Assembly (NCBI RefSeq): GCF_047971665.1
Contig: NZ_JBKEAA010000010.1
Location: forward strand, 1-31,681
Direction: 5' to 3'
Length of the DNA stretch: 31,681 bases
Origin: Castellaniella sp047971665
GTDB lineage: Bacteria > Pseudomonadota > Gammaproteobacteria > Burkholderiales > Burkholderiaceae_B
Shown piece after piece: positions 23,952-31,430 of the stretch. A program made the translations under genes and the position numbers. How positions within the stretch are numbered: the first letter of the stretch is position 1; each line of letters begins with the position of its first letter. The notes beneath the pieces are model-generated. The model was not told the DNA's origin. It worked only from the letters and a program-made list of their open reading frames with translations, and did no database searches.

Positions 23952-25763
23952 TCAGCTTGCGCCGGTTTGCGCGGAGGCCGGCGCGCCGGGTTCCGGATCG
24001 TGACGCGGCGGGTCGATGCGTTCGATGTTGCCCAGCAGCAGCGCGCGGCCTGCAAAGGTGCCGCCGGCTGTCTCCAGCGCGAAGCGCTCGGTGTCCCGGC
24101 TGCGGACTTCGCTGATCAGGGCGTCGGCTTCCTGGTCTGTGGCGCCCAGGACCCGGACCGCCTGGCGTCCCATCGCCAGGGCCGACTCGAATGTCTCGCG
24201 CACCACGTGGTCGGCATCCCGCCGGACGAGCTCCAGCGCATGCTCGCGGTCGAAGGCGCGGACGATCAGCTGGCTCTGGGGACATTCTCGCTTTATGTTT
24301 TCGACGATGCGCGTGGCGGCGGCCTGATCGTTCACACAGACCAGGATGACGCGGGCATGCCTGGCGCCGGCGGCCTGCAGCACGTCAGTGCGCGCGCCGT
24401 CGCCGAAATAGACCTTGAAACCGTAGCGTGCGGCATTGCGGATCACATCGGGATCGTTGTCGATGATGGACAGCTCGGCGCCCCGGGCCAGCGGTCCCTG
24501 GCTGGCAATCTGTCCCATGCGGCCAAAGCCGATGATGAGCGCGTTGCCCCGCAGATCGTGCGCCGTCTCCACGCCGTCGAGCGATGCGGCTTCGGCGCGC
24601 GCGAAGCGCTTGCGGGTCATCACCACGAGCGGGGTGATGGCCATCGAGAGCACGATGATCGCCGTCATGTTGGCGTTGACCTCCGGACTGATGACCGTGA
24701 GCCTGAGTGCTTCGGCAAACAGCACGAATGCGAATTCTCCGCCCTGGGCCATCAGCGTGGCGCGATCGATGGCGTCACCGTGGCTGCTGCCGGCCAGTCG
24801 CGCCACCAGATAGATGCACAGCGCTTTCGCGAGCATCAATGCAACCACCCCGAGACCGATCAGTAGCCAGTTGTGCGCCACGACGTCCAGGTCGAGCGTC
24901 ATGCCCACGCCCAGGAAGAACAATCCCAGCAGCAGTCCGCGGAAGGGCTCGATATCGGCCTCCAACTGGTGGCGGAAGGAGGATTCCGACAGCAGCACGC
25001 CGGCGACGAACGCGCCCATGGCCATGGACAGGCCGCCGAGTTCCATCAGCAGGGCGGCCCCCAGCACGACCAGCAGGGCGGCCGCCGTCATGACTTCGCG
25101 CGCCTTGGATTTGGCCAGGATGCGGAACATGGGGTTGAGCAGCCACAGCCCCGCCACCACCAGTGCGCCCAGAGAGAGCAGGGCAGTGCCTGCGCGTTGC
25201 CAGAGGGGGGCGGCCGTGGTGGCCGACACGGCATCGGGCGGCGCGAGAAAGGCGACCACCGCCAGCAGCGGCACGATCAGCAGGTCTTCGAACAGCAGGA
25301 TCGAGACGATGCGCTGGCCGTGCGGTGTCTGGATGTCGCTGCGTTCGGCGAGCACCTGCATGACGATGGCGGTGGAGGTGAGCACGAACCCCGCGCCGCT
25401 GACGAACGACACTTGCCACGAAAAACCAAAGGCCATCCCCACGACCGTCAGCAAAAGGGCGCACACCACGACCTGCAGGCTGCCGAGGCCGAAGATCTGC
25501 CCGCGCAGGTTCCACAGGTGTGACGGCTTCATCTCGAGCCCGATGATGAACAGGAACATCACCACGCCGAGTTCGGCCACGTGGAGAATGGTCGAAGCAT
25601 CGGTGACCAGGGTCAGGCCGTAGGGGCCGATGGCCAGTCCGGCCGCCAGATAGCCCAGGACCGATCCCAGGCCGATGCGCTTGAACAGCGGCACGGCGAC
25701 GACCGCGGCCCCCAGCAGTGTCACCATGCCGATCAGCTGGCCCGGATCTCCTTCCGTTGCCAT
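23952..25763 (-). CDS. KefB/KefC-type monovalent cation:proton antiporter (CPA2)
   Basis: 603 residues from ATG 25763, chosen because AAGGAG lies seven bases upstream; a longer frame would run into the hup terminator. Residues about 10-385 form twelve or so membrane segments of the Na/H exchanger type, with LGYLAAGLAIGPYGL, GAFVAGVLLSES and FFLGVGMTLDLD. Residues about 405-520 form an RCK/TrkA-N nucleotide-binding domain beginning ALIIGFGRMGQ. This layout is that of K+ efflux systems gated by glutathione or nucleotides, which protect against electrophiles and help pH control. No KefF/G ancillary gene is adjacent. The exact ion is not certain. Confidence 0.92.
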   Translation of the reverse strand: MATEGDPGQLIGMVTLLGAAVVAVPLFKRIGLGSVLGYLAAGLAIGPYGLTLVTDASTILHVAELGVVMFLFIIGLEMKPSHLWNLRGQIFGLGSLQVVVCALLLTVVGMAFGFSWQVSFVSGAGFVLTSTAIVMQVLAERSDIQTPHGQRIVSILLFEDLLIVPLLAVVAFLAPPDAVSATTAAPLWQRAGTALLSLGALVVAGLWLLNPMFRILAKSKAREVMTAAALLVVLGAALLMELGGLSMAMGAFVAGVLLSESSFRHQLEADIEPFRGLLLGLFFLGVGMTLDLDVVAHNWLLIGLGVVALMLAKALCIYLVARLAGSSHGDAIDRATLMAQGGEFAFVLFAEALRLTVISPEVNANMTAIIVLSMAITPLVVMTRKRFARAEAASLDGVETAHDLRGNALIIGFGRMGQIASQGPLARGAELSIIDNDPDVIRNAARYGFKVYFGDGARTDVLQAAGARHARVILVCVNDQAAATRIVENIKRECPQSQLIVRAFDREHALELVRRDADHVVRETFESALAMGRQAVRVLGATDQEADALISEVRSRDTERFALETAGGTFAGRALLLGNIERIDPPRHDPEPGAPASAQTGAS

Positions 25764-25807
25764 CGTCTTGCTCCTTTGTGATGAAGACCGGTCTGTGCGG
25801 GTCAAAC

Positions 25808-25835
25808 AAAAAAGGCCACCGGTGATGCGGTGGCC
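25808..25835 (-). terminator. Intrinsic terminator of hupB
   Basis: On the minus strand GGCCACCG (25835-25828), a 6-nt loop and CGGTGGCC (25821-25814) are followed by six T (25813-25808). It begins 20 bases after the hupB stop. On the plus strand the same stem is followed by only four T. Confidence 0.88.
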
Positions 25836-25854
25836 TTTTGGGTGAAGCACAAGA

Positions 25855-26133
25855 TTACTTGGCGTTCACGGCATCCTTCAGGGCCTTGCCGGGGCGGAAT
25901 TTCGGCACGCGGGCTTTCTTGATCTTGATTTCTGCGCCGGTGCGCGGGTTGCGGCCGGTGCGGGCAGCGCGTTCGGACACGGCAAAGGTGCCAAAGCCGA
26001 CCAGGGTGACCGAGCCCTTTTTCTTGAGGGTGGTCTTCACGGCGCCCACGAAGGCTTCCAGGGCGCGACCTACGTCAGCCTTGGAGAGATCGGTCTTGGA
26101 GGAAATATGCTCGATCAGCTCGGTCTTATTCAT
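25855..26133 (-). CDS. hupB: HU family nucleoid DNA-binding protein
   Basis: 92 residues with the complete HU fold. The N-terminal helices read MNKTELIEHISSKTDLSKAD. GFGTFAVSERAARTGRNPRTG contains the RNP-type arm residues and the proline (NPRTG) that intercalates into DNA. The C-terminal helix is KFRPGKALKDAV. HU bends DNA and organises the nucleoid. The sequence style is that of betaproteobacterial HU-beta. It is a single-gene unit with its own strong promoter, a long dyad over that promoter and an intrinsic terminator. Confidence 0.96.
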   Translation of the reverse strand: MNKTELIEHISSKTDLSKADVGRALEAFVGAVKTTLKKKGSVTLVGFGTFAVSERAARTGRNPRTGAEIKIKKARVPKFRPGKALKDAVNAK

Positions 26134-26250
26134 TGATGAAATACCCCTGAGGTTTATTTTGGCCTGGCGGACGATCCGTCAGGCGTTTGATGGAAATGGT
26201 CTGTCTCAGCCCGATCGATCCGGTGTTCGTGACTGTGTGACAGCAGGATT

Positions 26251-26296
26251 CCAGACGGTTCGAAGGCTAAGCCGTATTAAGCCTTCGAAAGTCTGG
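26251..26296. promoter_or_regulatory. Long dyad over the hupB promoter
   Basis: TTCGAAGGCT (26259-26268) and AGCCTTCGAA (26280-26289) are perfect 10-bp arms around an 11-base centre. They are flanked by a further matching pair, CCAGAC (26251-26256) and GTCTGG (26291-26296). The dyad covers the -10 box and most of the spacer of the predicted hupB promoter, the position of a repressor or autoregulatory site. Confidence 0.6.
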
Positions 26297-26304
26297 AGTG
26301 TCAA
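26276..26304 (-). promoter_or_regulatory. Sigma-70 promoter of hupB
   Basis: On the minus strand a consensus TTGACA (26304-26299) and CTTAAT (26281-26276) are separated by 17 bases. The start would lie near 26268, leaving an untranslated leader of about 135 bases before the ATG at 26133. A TAATAC two bases further on is an alternative -10 with a 19-base spacer. Confidence 0.7.
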
Positions 26305-26387
26305 GAACAAGTCACTGGAAAGCCGCGTGTTTCCTGACTTTTGTTGAAAATCCGAGGACTGTATACGGGTATACCCCATACCTGAAA

Positions 26388-27629
26388 TCAGCCCGCTGTA
26401 ATGTCGAGCGCCCGGGAGAAATCGCCGATCAGATCGGCTTCGTCCTCGATCCCGACCGAGATGCGCAGGAATCCATCCGGAATTCCCATCAGTGCGCGGC
26501 GTTCAGGCCCCATTTCATAGTAAATGGTGTGCGCGGCGGGCAGCACGAGCGTGCGATTGTCCCCCAAGTGGGTGGCCAGGGCGACCACGCGCAGGCGGTT
26601 CAGGCAGTCGAAGACATCCACATGGTCGTGCAGCTCCACACCCAGCAGGCCGCCGAAGCGGTTGCCGAACCATTGCGCAGCGCGTGTGTGCTGAGGGTGG
26701 CTGGCCAAGCCGGGATAGTGGACCCGGCTCACCAGCGGGTGCGTCTCCAGGAAGCGCGCCAGCGCCAGGGCGTTGGCGCAGATGCGGTCCATGCGCAGCG
26801 CCATGGTCTCGGCGCCGGCGGCAAGGCGGTGGGCCACGTCCGAAGACAGCGTGCCGCCCATATCGCGCAGTCCCTTTTTCTTGATTTGAAGCAGACCCCA
26901 GGTACGGGGATCGCCCTTGCGGTACTGCTCATGGATATGAGGAAAATCAGTCCAGTCGTACAGCCCGGTCTGGGTGACGGCGCCGCCCAGGGCGTTGCCA
27001 TGTCCGCCGATATGCTTGGACAGGGAATTGATCACCAGGGAGGCGCCAAAGTCCAGGCTGGGCGCCAGATAGGGCGAGGATAGTGTGCTGTCGACCACAT
27101 AGACCAGTTTGTGCGCTTGACACAGGTCGCCGATGGCTTTCAGGTCGGCAATCTGGGTGCCGGGGTTGGCGATGGTCTCGACGAAGACCATGCGGGTGTT
27201 CGGCCGCAGCGCCGCTTCGACCTGGGCGGCATCGGTCGCATCCACCAGGCTCAGTTCCACGCCGAAGTTCTCCAGCGTCATCAGCAGACTGTTGGTGTTG
27301 CCGAAAATGTACTTGCTGGCGATCAGATGGTCGCCCTGACGCAGCAGGGCGAAAAACGTGGCGTTCAATGCGGCCATGCCTGTGGCAAAGGCGACCGTGG
27401 CCTGCGCGCGCTCCATGTCCGTGATCTTGGCTTCCAGCGAGGCCGTGGTCGGCGTGCCCTGGCGGGCATAGGTGTAGCCGGCCTTGCCCTGGAATACGGC
27501 GGCCAGTTCGCGGGCGTCGGTGTAGGCGTATTCAGTGGACGGGTGGATGGGCTGGTGGATGGCGCCGTGTTCCAGCTGGGCGCGATGATCGGCATGGATG
27601 AGCCGGGTGGTGAAGCCTTGATCGGACAT
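26388..27629 (-). CDS. Cystathionine gamma-synthase family PLP-dependent enzyme
   Basis: 413 residues from ATG 27629; an upstream in-frame GTG at 27677 is less likely. The Cys/Met metabolism fold is complete: YTYARQGTPTTASLEAKI near the start, FATGMAALNATFFALL, DSTLSSPYL, and the PLP-binding Lys205 in INSLSKHIGGHGN. GIEDEADLI comes near the C-terminus. Members include cystathionine gamma-synthase, O-acetylhomoserine sulfhydrylase, methionine gamma-lyase and cystathionine lyase. The sequence alone does not separate these; the length and the STEYAY segment lean towards the sulfhydrylase/synthase side. The ribosome site is weak. No methionine-pathway gene is adjacent. Confidence 0.88.
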   Translation of the reverse strand: MSDQGFTTRLIHADHRAQLEHGAIHQPIHPSTEYAYTDARELAAVFQGKAGYTYARQGTPTTASLEAKITDMERAQATVAFATGMAALNATFFALLRQGDHLIASKYIFGNTNSLLMTLENFGVELSLVDATDAAQVEAALRPNTRMVFVETIANPGTQIADLKAIGDLCQAHKLVYVVDSTLSSPYLAPSLDFGASLVINSLSKHIGGHGNALGGAVTQTGLYDWTDFPHIHEQYRKGDPRTWGLLQIKKKGLRDMGGTLSSDVAHRLAAGAETMALRMDRICANALALARFLETHPLVSRVHYPGLASHPQHTRAAQWFGNRFGGLLGVELHDHVDVFDCLNRLRVVALATHLGDNRTLVLPAAHTIYYEMGPERRALMGIPDGFLRISVGIEDEADLIGDFSRALDITAG

Positions 27630-27757
27630 GGGAAAGCAGTGTGGTTGGTGACGTGATGGAGAAAAGGCCAAGGACACGGCCCAGGCGGGTGAGTCCGCCA
27701 GGACATGATGCGGCCGGACCGGACATTATGCGCTTTTTTGCCGCCGGGCCGGGGCAC

Positions 27758-28510
27758 TCAGGCGGGCGCCAGCCGCTGGCGCACGGTTTCGTACAGGCAG
27801 ACGGCGCTGGCGACGCTGACGTTCAGGCTTTCGACCGAGCCCCGCATGGGGATGGACACGAGTTCGTCGCAGGTCTCGCGGGTCAGACGCCGCATGCCTT
27901 CGCCCTCGGCGCCCATGACCCAGGCCATGGGCCGTCTCGCGTCGACCTGATGCAGACTGTGTGTGGCGGCATCGTCGGTGCCCACCAGCCAGACGTCGCG
28001 TTCGCGCAGGGCGCGCAGAGTGCGCGCCAGGTTCGTGATCGTCAGATAGGGGACGGTGTCGGCCGCGCCGCAGGCCACGCGCTGGGCGGTTGCGTTCAGC
28101 CCGACGGCGCGATCCTTGGGGGAGATGACGGCATGCACACCCGCAGCGTCGGCCGTGCGCAGGCAGGCGCCCAGATTGTGCGGGTCGGTGACGCCGTCGA
28201 GCACCAGCAGCAGCGCCGGTTCGTTGCGGTCCTCGAGGGCATCCAGAACCTCATCGACCGAAACGGCCAGTGGCCGGGGGCGCGCCAGCGCCACGATGCC
28301 TTGATGACGCACGCCGCGTGCCAGGCCTTCCAGGCGCTGAGCGTCGGCTGCGTGCCAGCGCACGTTCACGGCTTCCAGTTGTTCGATGCAGCGCTGCATC
28401 CGCGCGTCCTGGCGCGTCGTGTCCAGATAGACGTCGCGGATGGAGTCCGGGGCGTGGCGCAGGCGCGCCTGCACGGCGTGGAAACCGGCCAGGATTTGTT
28501 GAGATGACAT
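27758..28510 (-). CDS. rlmB: 23S rRNA (guanosine-2'-O-)-methyltransferase
   Basis: 250 residues. RlmB methylates the ribose of G2251 in the P-loop of 23S rRNA using S-adenosylmethionine. An N-terminal substrate-binding domain (residues about 5-75) is followed by a SPOUT/TrmH domain. Its motifs are LDGVTDPHNLGACLRTADAA, VMGAEGEGM and IPMRGSVESLNVSVASAV, which form the knotted cofactor site. The gene lies 104 bases downstream of rnr, the common rnr-rlmB order of many proteobacteria, and is probably co-transcribed with it. Confidence 0.95.
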   Translation of the reverse strand: MSSQQILAGFHAVQARLRHAPDSIRDVYLDTTRQDARMQRCIEQLEAVNVRWHAADAQRLEGLARGVRHQGIVALARPRPLAVSVDEVLDALEDRNEPALLLVLDGVTDPHNLGACLRTADAAGVHAVISPKDRAVGLNATAQRVACGAADTVPYLTITNLARTLRALRERDVWLVGTDDAATHSLHQVDARRPMAWVMGAEGEGMRRLTRETCDELVSIPMRGSVESLNVSVASAVCLYETVRQRLAPA

Positions 28511-28542
28511 GGTATGAAGCAGTTGTCAGGGGTGAGTGTCAG

Positions 28543-28567
28543 GGTCCGCCGCCTGCAACGGCGGACC
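28543..28567 (-). other. Stem-loop between rnr and rlmB
   Basis: GGTCCGCCG (28543-28551) and CGGCGGACC (28559-28567) form a perfect 9-bp stem with a 7-nt loop. No T-run follows on the minus strand, so read-through into rlmB is expected. It could protect the rnr message end or partly attenuate transcription. Confidence 0.45.
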
Positions 28568-28614
28568 TGTCTGGCATTGTAGTGCGGGTGGCAGTTGCGT
28601 CGCTGCCGGCCGGC

Positions 28615-31053
28615 TCAGGACCGCCGCTTGCGCGGGGTTTCCTTGCGCGCAGCGCGCTTGGCGTCGGCTCGCCGCTGCCGGGCTGTGGTGCCACGCAGGG
28701 CAGCCGGCTTGGCGCTTGCCGCCTTTTTGTGTGAGCGTGCGGCAGGGCGAGGCTCGCCTTCGATTTCGGCCTGCAACGATTTGAAGTTCTCGCCCTTGAC
28801 TGGCCGGAAGTCGATGCGACGGGCCTCCAGGTCCACGCGGGAGACCTGCACCTGCAAGGTATCGCCCAGCTGGTACCGCAGGCCGGTGCGCTCGCCGCGC
28901 AATTCGTTCTGGGCCTCGTTGTACTGGAAATAGTCGCCGCCGAGTTCGGAGATGTGCACCAGTCCTTCGACGTAGAGTGTGTCCAGCGTGACGAACACGC
29001 CGAAACTGGTGACGCTGCTGATCCTGCCGCTGAAGACCTCGCCCACGTGTTCGCGCACGAACCAGCATTTGAGCCAGGCTTCGACGTCGCGCGAGGCTTC
29101 GTCGGCGCGGCGCTCGCGTGAGGACAGCAACGCGCCCAGGGCTTCCCAGGCGTCGTGTTCGCGGATTTTGGCGGGCAGGCCGGGATCGGCCGGCTGGCCC
29201 GGCAGCACTGGCGGTTGATAGCGGCGCTTGTGCAGGAGGCCCCGGATCACCCGATGCACCAGCAGATCGGGATAGCGCCGGATGGGCGAGGTGAAATGCG
29301 CGTAGTGGGCGTAAGCCAGGCCAAAGTGGCCTGTCTGTTCCGGGCTGTAGATGGCCTGTTGCATCGAGCGCAGGCACATCGTCTGGATCGCGGCGAAATC
29401 GGGTCGCGCCCGGCTGGCCTGGATCAGGCGGGCATAGTCCGCAGTCGTGGGGTCGTCGCCGCCCTCCAGCGTCAGGCTCAGGTGGCGCAGGAATTCACGC
29501 AGGGTCTGCAGTTTTTCCGGGGTCGGGCCGTCATGCACGCGGAACAGCGTCTGCGCCTTGTTGCGCACGATGAAGTCTGCGGCACAGGTGTTGGCCGCCA
29601 GCATGCATTCCTCGATCAGGCGATGGGCGTCGTTGCGCGCGTAGGGCTCGATGCGTTCGATGCGGCCCAGGGGATTGCAGACGATGCGGGTCTCGACCGT
29701 GTCGAAGTCGATGGCGCCTCGCTTGCGTCGCGCTTGCGCAAAGGCCTGGAACAGATCGTAGGCCGTCTGGACATGAGACAGCAGGTCGCCCAGATTCTGG
29801 GCGGCGGGCCCGGTGGGTTGTTGCAGCGCCGCCCAGATGTCGGTGTAGGTGGTGCGGGCGTGGGAATGAATGACGGCTTCGTAGAATTGATAGGCGGTGA
29901 CGGTGCCGGCCTTGGCGCCGCCGGCCGGGATCATCATGTCGCACACCATCACCAGACGGTCCACGTCCGGATTCAGCGAGCAGAGGCCGTTGGACAGGGC
30001 CTCGGGCAGCATGGGGATGACGCGGCGCGGGAAATATACGCTGGTGCCCCGGTCGAGGGCATCCTCGTCCAGCGCCGAGTCGGGCCGTACATAGTGGCTG
30101 ACGTCGGCAATGGCGACCAGCAGCCGCCAGCCGGGCCGCGCGCGCTTGGCCGTCCCCAGATCGGCCGGCATGCAAAAGACGGCATCGTCGAAGTCGCGGG
30201 CATCCTCGCCGTCGATGGTGATGAAGGGCACATCGCGCAAGTCCACGCGTCCGGCCCGATCGGCTGCGCGGACATGATCGGGGAAGGACGCGAGCTGGCG
30301 GCGCGTGGCATCGGAAAATTCCACCGGCACGTCGAACTTGCGCACGGCGATCTCGATTTCCATGCCGGGATCGTCGATTTCGCCCAGCACCTCGGTGACG
30401 CGGCCCAACGGTTGGATATGACTGGCCGGCTGGCGCAGGATCTGCACCGTGACCACCTGGCCGGGTTCGGCGCCCCCGGTATCCTGGGGCGCGATCAGGA
30501 TGTCGTGCTTGATCCGCTGGTCTTCGGGCGCGACGATGAAGGCGCCATGTTCCTTGAGGAACCGGCCGACCAGTTTGAGGGTGCGCCGTTCGATGACCTC
30601 GACGATGGCGCCTTCCGGGCGGCCGCGGAATTCGCCGGTTTCTTTGACGCGGACCCGGTCGCCATGCAGGACCTTGGCCATTTCGTGGGGCGACAGGAAC
30701 AGGTCCTGGCCGCCCTCATCGGGGATCAGGAAGCCAAAGCCGTCCCGATGTCCTTGAATGACGCCGCTGATGAAGGACGTGTTGTTGCGGATTTGCAACC
30801 TTCCTTGAGGGTTGTAGCGCAGCTGGCCGTCGCGTTCCATGGCTTTGATCCGACGGATGAATCCCGCGGACAGCGGGATGGCGGCATGGGTGGCGTCGGC
30901 CAGCGCCTCCGGGGACAAGGGTTTGCCGGCTTTGCGCAGGGTGTCCAGCACCTGTTCGCGGGTGGGGACGTCGGGGTCGAAGTCGGAAGGGAGGCTATTC
31001 GCTGGCAGGGAGGAAGCGTCGCGGTTATTGTCGTTGTTGGTTCGCTTTTTCAA
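28615..31053 (-). CDS. rnr: Ribonuclease R
   Basis: 812 residues if it starts at TTG 31053, followed by AAAAAGCGAACC. This 3'-5' exoribonuclease degrades structured RNA in mRNA and rRNA turnover. Order of domains: winged helix (REQVLDTLRKAGKPLSPEAL), cold-shock domains (GHRDGFGFLIPDEGG), the RNB catalytic domain with its metal-binding Asp cluster IDGEDARDFDDAV (about residues 278-292) and TSPIRRYPDLLVHR, a C-terminal S1 domain (about 670-752) and a Lys/Arg-rich tail. The frame stays open upstream to 31245, but that part is antisense to tRNA-Leu and contains no ATG before it. The first in-frame ATG inside the gene is well within the winged helix, so a TTG start is the best choice. Confidence 0.93.
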   Translation of the reverse strand: MKKRTNNDNNRDASSLPANSLPSDFDPDVPTREQVLDTLRKAGKPLSPEALADATHAAIPLSAGFIRRIKAMERDGQLRYNPQGRLQIRNNTSFISGVIQGHRDGFGFLIPDEGGQDLFLSPHEMAKVLHGDRVRVKETGEFRGRPEGAIVEVIERRTLKLVGRFLKEHGAFIVAPEDQRIKHDILIAPQDTGGAEPGQVVTVQILRQPASHIQPLGRVTEVLGEIDDPGMEIEIAVRKFDVPVEFSDATRRQLASFPDHVRAADRAGRVDLRDVPFITIDGEDARDFDDAVFCMPADLGTAKRARPGWRLLVAIADVSHYVRPDSALDEDALDRGTSVYFPRRVIPMLPEALSNGLCSLNPDVDRLVMVCDMMIPAGGAKAGTVTAYQFYEAVIHSHARTTYTDIWAALQQPTGPAAQNLGDLLSHVQTAYDLFQAFAQARRKRGAIDFDTVETRIVCNPLGRIERIEPYARNDAHRLIEECMLAANTCAADFIVRNKAQTLFRVHDGPTPEKLQTLREFLRHLSLTLEGGDDPTTADYARLIQASRARPDFAAIQTMCLRSMQQAIYSPEQTGHFGLAYAHYAHFTSPIRRYPDLLVHRVIRGLLHKRRYQPPVLPGQPADPGLPAKIREHDAWEALGALLSSRERRADEASRDVEAWLKCWFVREHVGEVFSGRISSVTSFGVFVTLDTLYVEGLVHISELGGDYFQYNEAQNELRGERTGLRYQLGDTLQVQVSRVDLEARRIDFRPVKGENFKSLQAEIEGEPRPAARSHKKAASAKPAALRGTTARQRRADAKRAARKETPRKRRS

Positions 31054-31060
31054 AGGCTGT

Positions 31061-31089
31061 TTGCATCCAAAAAAATTGTGTTGTATAGT
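31061..31089 (+). promoter_or_regulatory. Sigma-70 promoter of tRNA-Leu
   Basis: TTGCAT (31061-31066) and TATAGT (31084-31089) are separated by 17 bases. The start would be near 31096, about 64 bases before the mature tRNA. The site lies only eight bases upstream of the proposed rnr start codon on the other strand, so rnr and the tRNA share a very tight divergent region. A minus-strand TATACA at 31087-31082 could be the rnr -10, but I see no good -35 for it. Confidence 0.65.
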
Positions 31090-31159
31090 TCTTTTCTCGC
31101 TGAACGACGCGCCAGAAACGCGGTGAGCGGCGAAAACAATAGCATACACGTTATGCTGT

Positions 31160-31244
31160 GCCCAGGTGGCGGAATTGGTAGACGCGCATGGTTCAGGTCC
31201 ATGTGCCGCAAGGTGTGGAGGTTCGAGTCCTCTCCTGGGCACCA
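31160..31244 (+). tRNA. tRNA-Leu(CAG)
   Basis: 85 bases including an encoded CCA. The acceptor stem is GCCCAGG/CCTGGGC. The D-arm GGCGGAATTGGTAGACGC is typical for class II leucine tRNA. The anticodon stem-loop CATGG-TTCAGGT-CCATG has anticodon CAG, a long variable arm follows, and the T-arm contains GGTTCGAGTCC. A 6-bp inverted repeat (31141-31146/31152-31157) lies just before its 5' end. Confidence 0.97.
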
Positions 31245-31276
31245 CTTCTCTTTATCGGGAAGTCCAATTCAGTACG

Positions 31277-31430
31277 ATGTCCTCCGACATCGAAAAGCAA
31301 GCGGCAGGCTCTACCCCATTAACGGGGGATGGGCATTCATCAGACACGGTTGATGACACCGCTCCAACAGCATTGAGCCAAGACTCTCATGCGGTAATTC
31401 TCAAAGTTCCTGAAGCCGTACGCTCTGCGC
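31277..31430 (+). pseudogene. 5' fragment of an unidentified gene, cut by transposase sequence
   Basis: An ATG at 31277 opens a frame of about 51 codons beginning MSSDIEKQAAGSTPL and reaching ILKVPEAV before the sequence turns into transposase DNA at about 31431. After that it reads the transposase in another frame to a stop at 31640-31642, giving a nonsense chimera. The hydrophilic, Ser/Asp/Thr-rich start looks like a natural soluble N-terminus, but I do not recognise the protein. The ribosome site is weak. It may equally be a non-coding flank that happens to be open. Confidence 0.4.

Noticed and set aside
22663..24866. Long plus-strand frames opposite selU and the antiporter gene
   Set aside because: Shadow frames in GC-rich DNA; one would run through tRNA-Val in antisense, and neither shows family motifs.
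26361..26380. GTATAC repeats and the GGGTATACCC palindrome after the PLP enzyme gene
   Set aside because: Too short for a terminator and without a T-run; possibly a chance palindrome.
31160..31244. tRNA-Leu as attachment site of an integrated island
   Set aside because: I found no second copy of the tRNA 3' end in the window and no site-specific integrase; the neighbouring transposase is a DDE type.
31054..31245. Extension of the rnr reading frame to a Met codon at 31245
   Set aside because: This part is antisense to tRNA-Leu and its promoter, and its translation does not look like the RNase R N-terminus.
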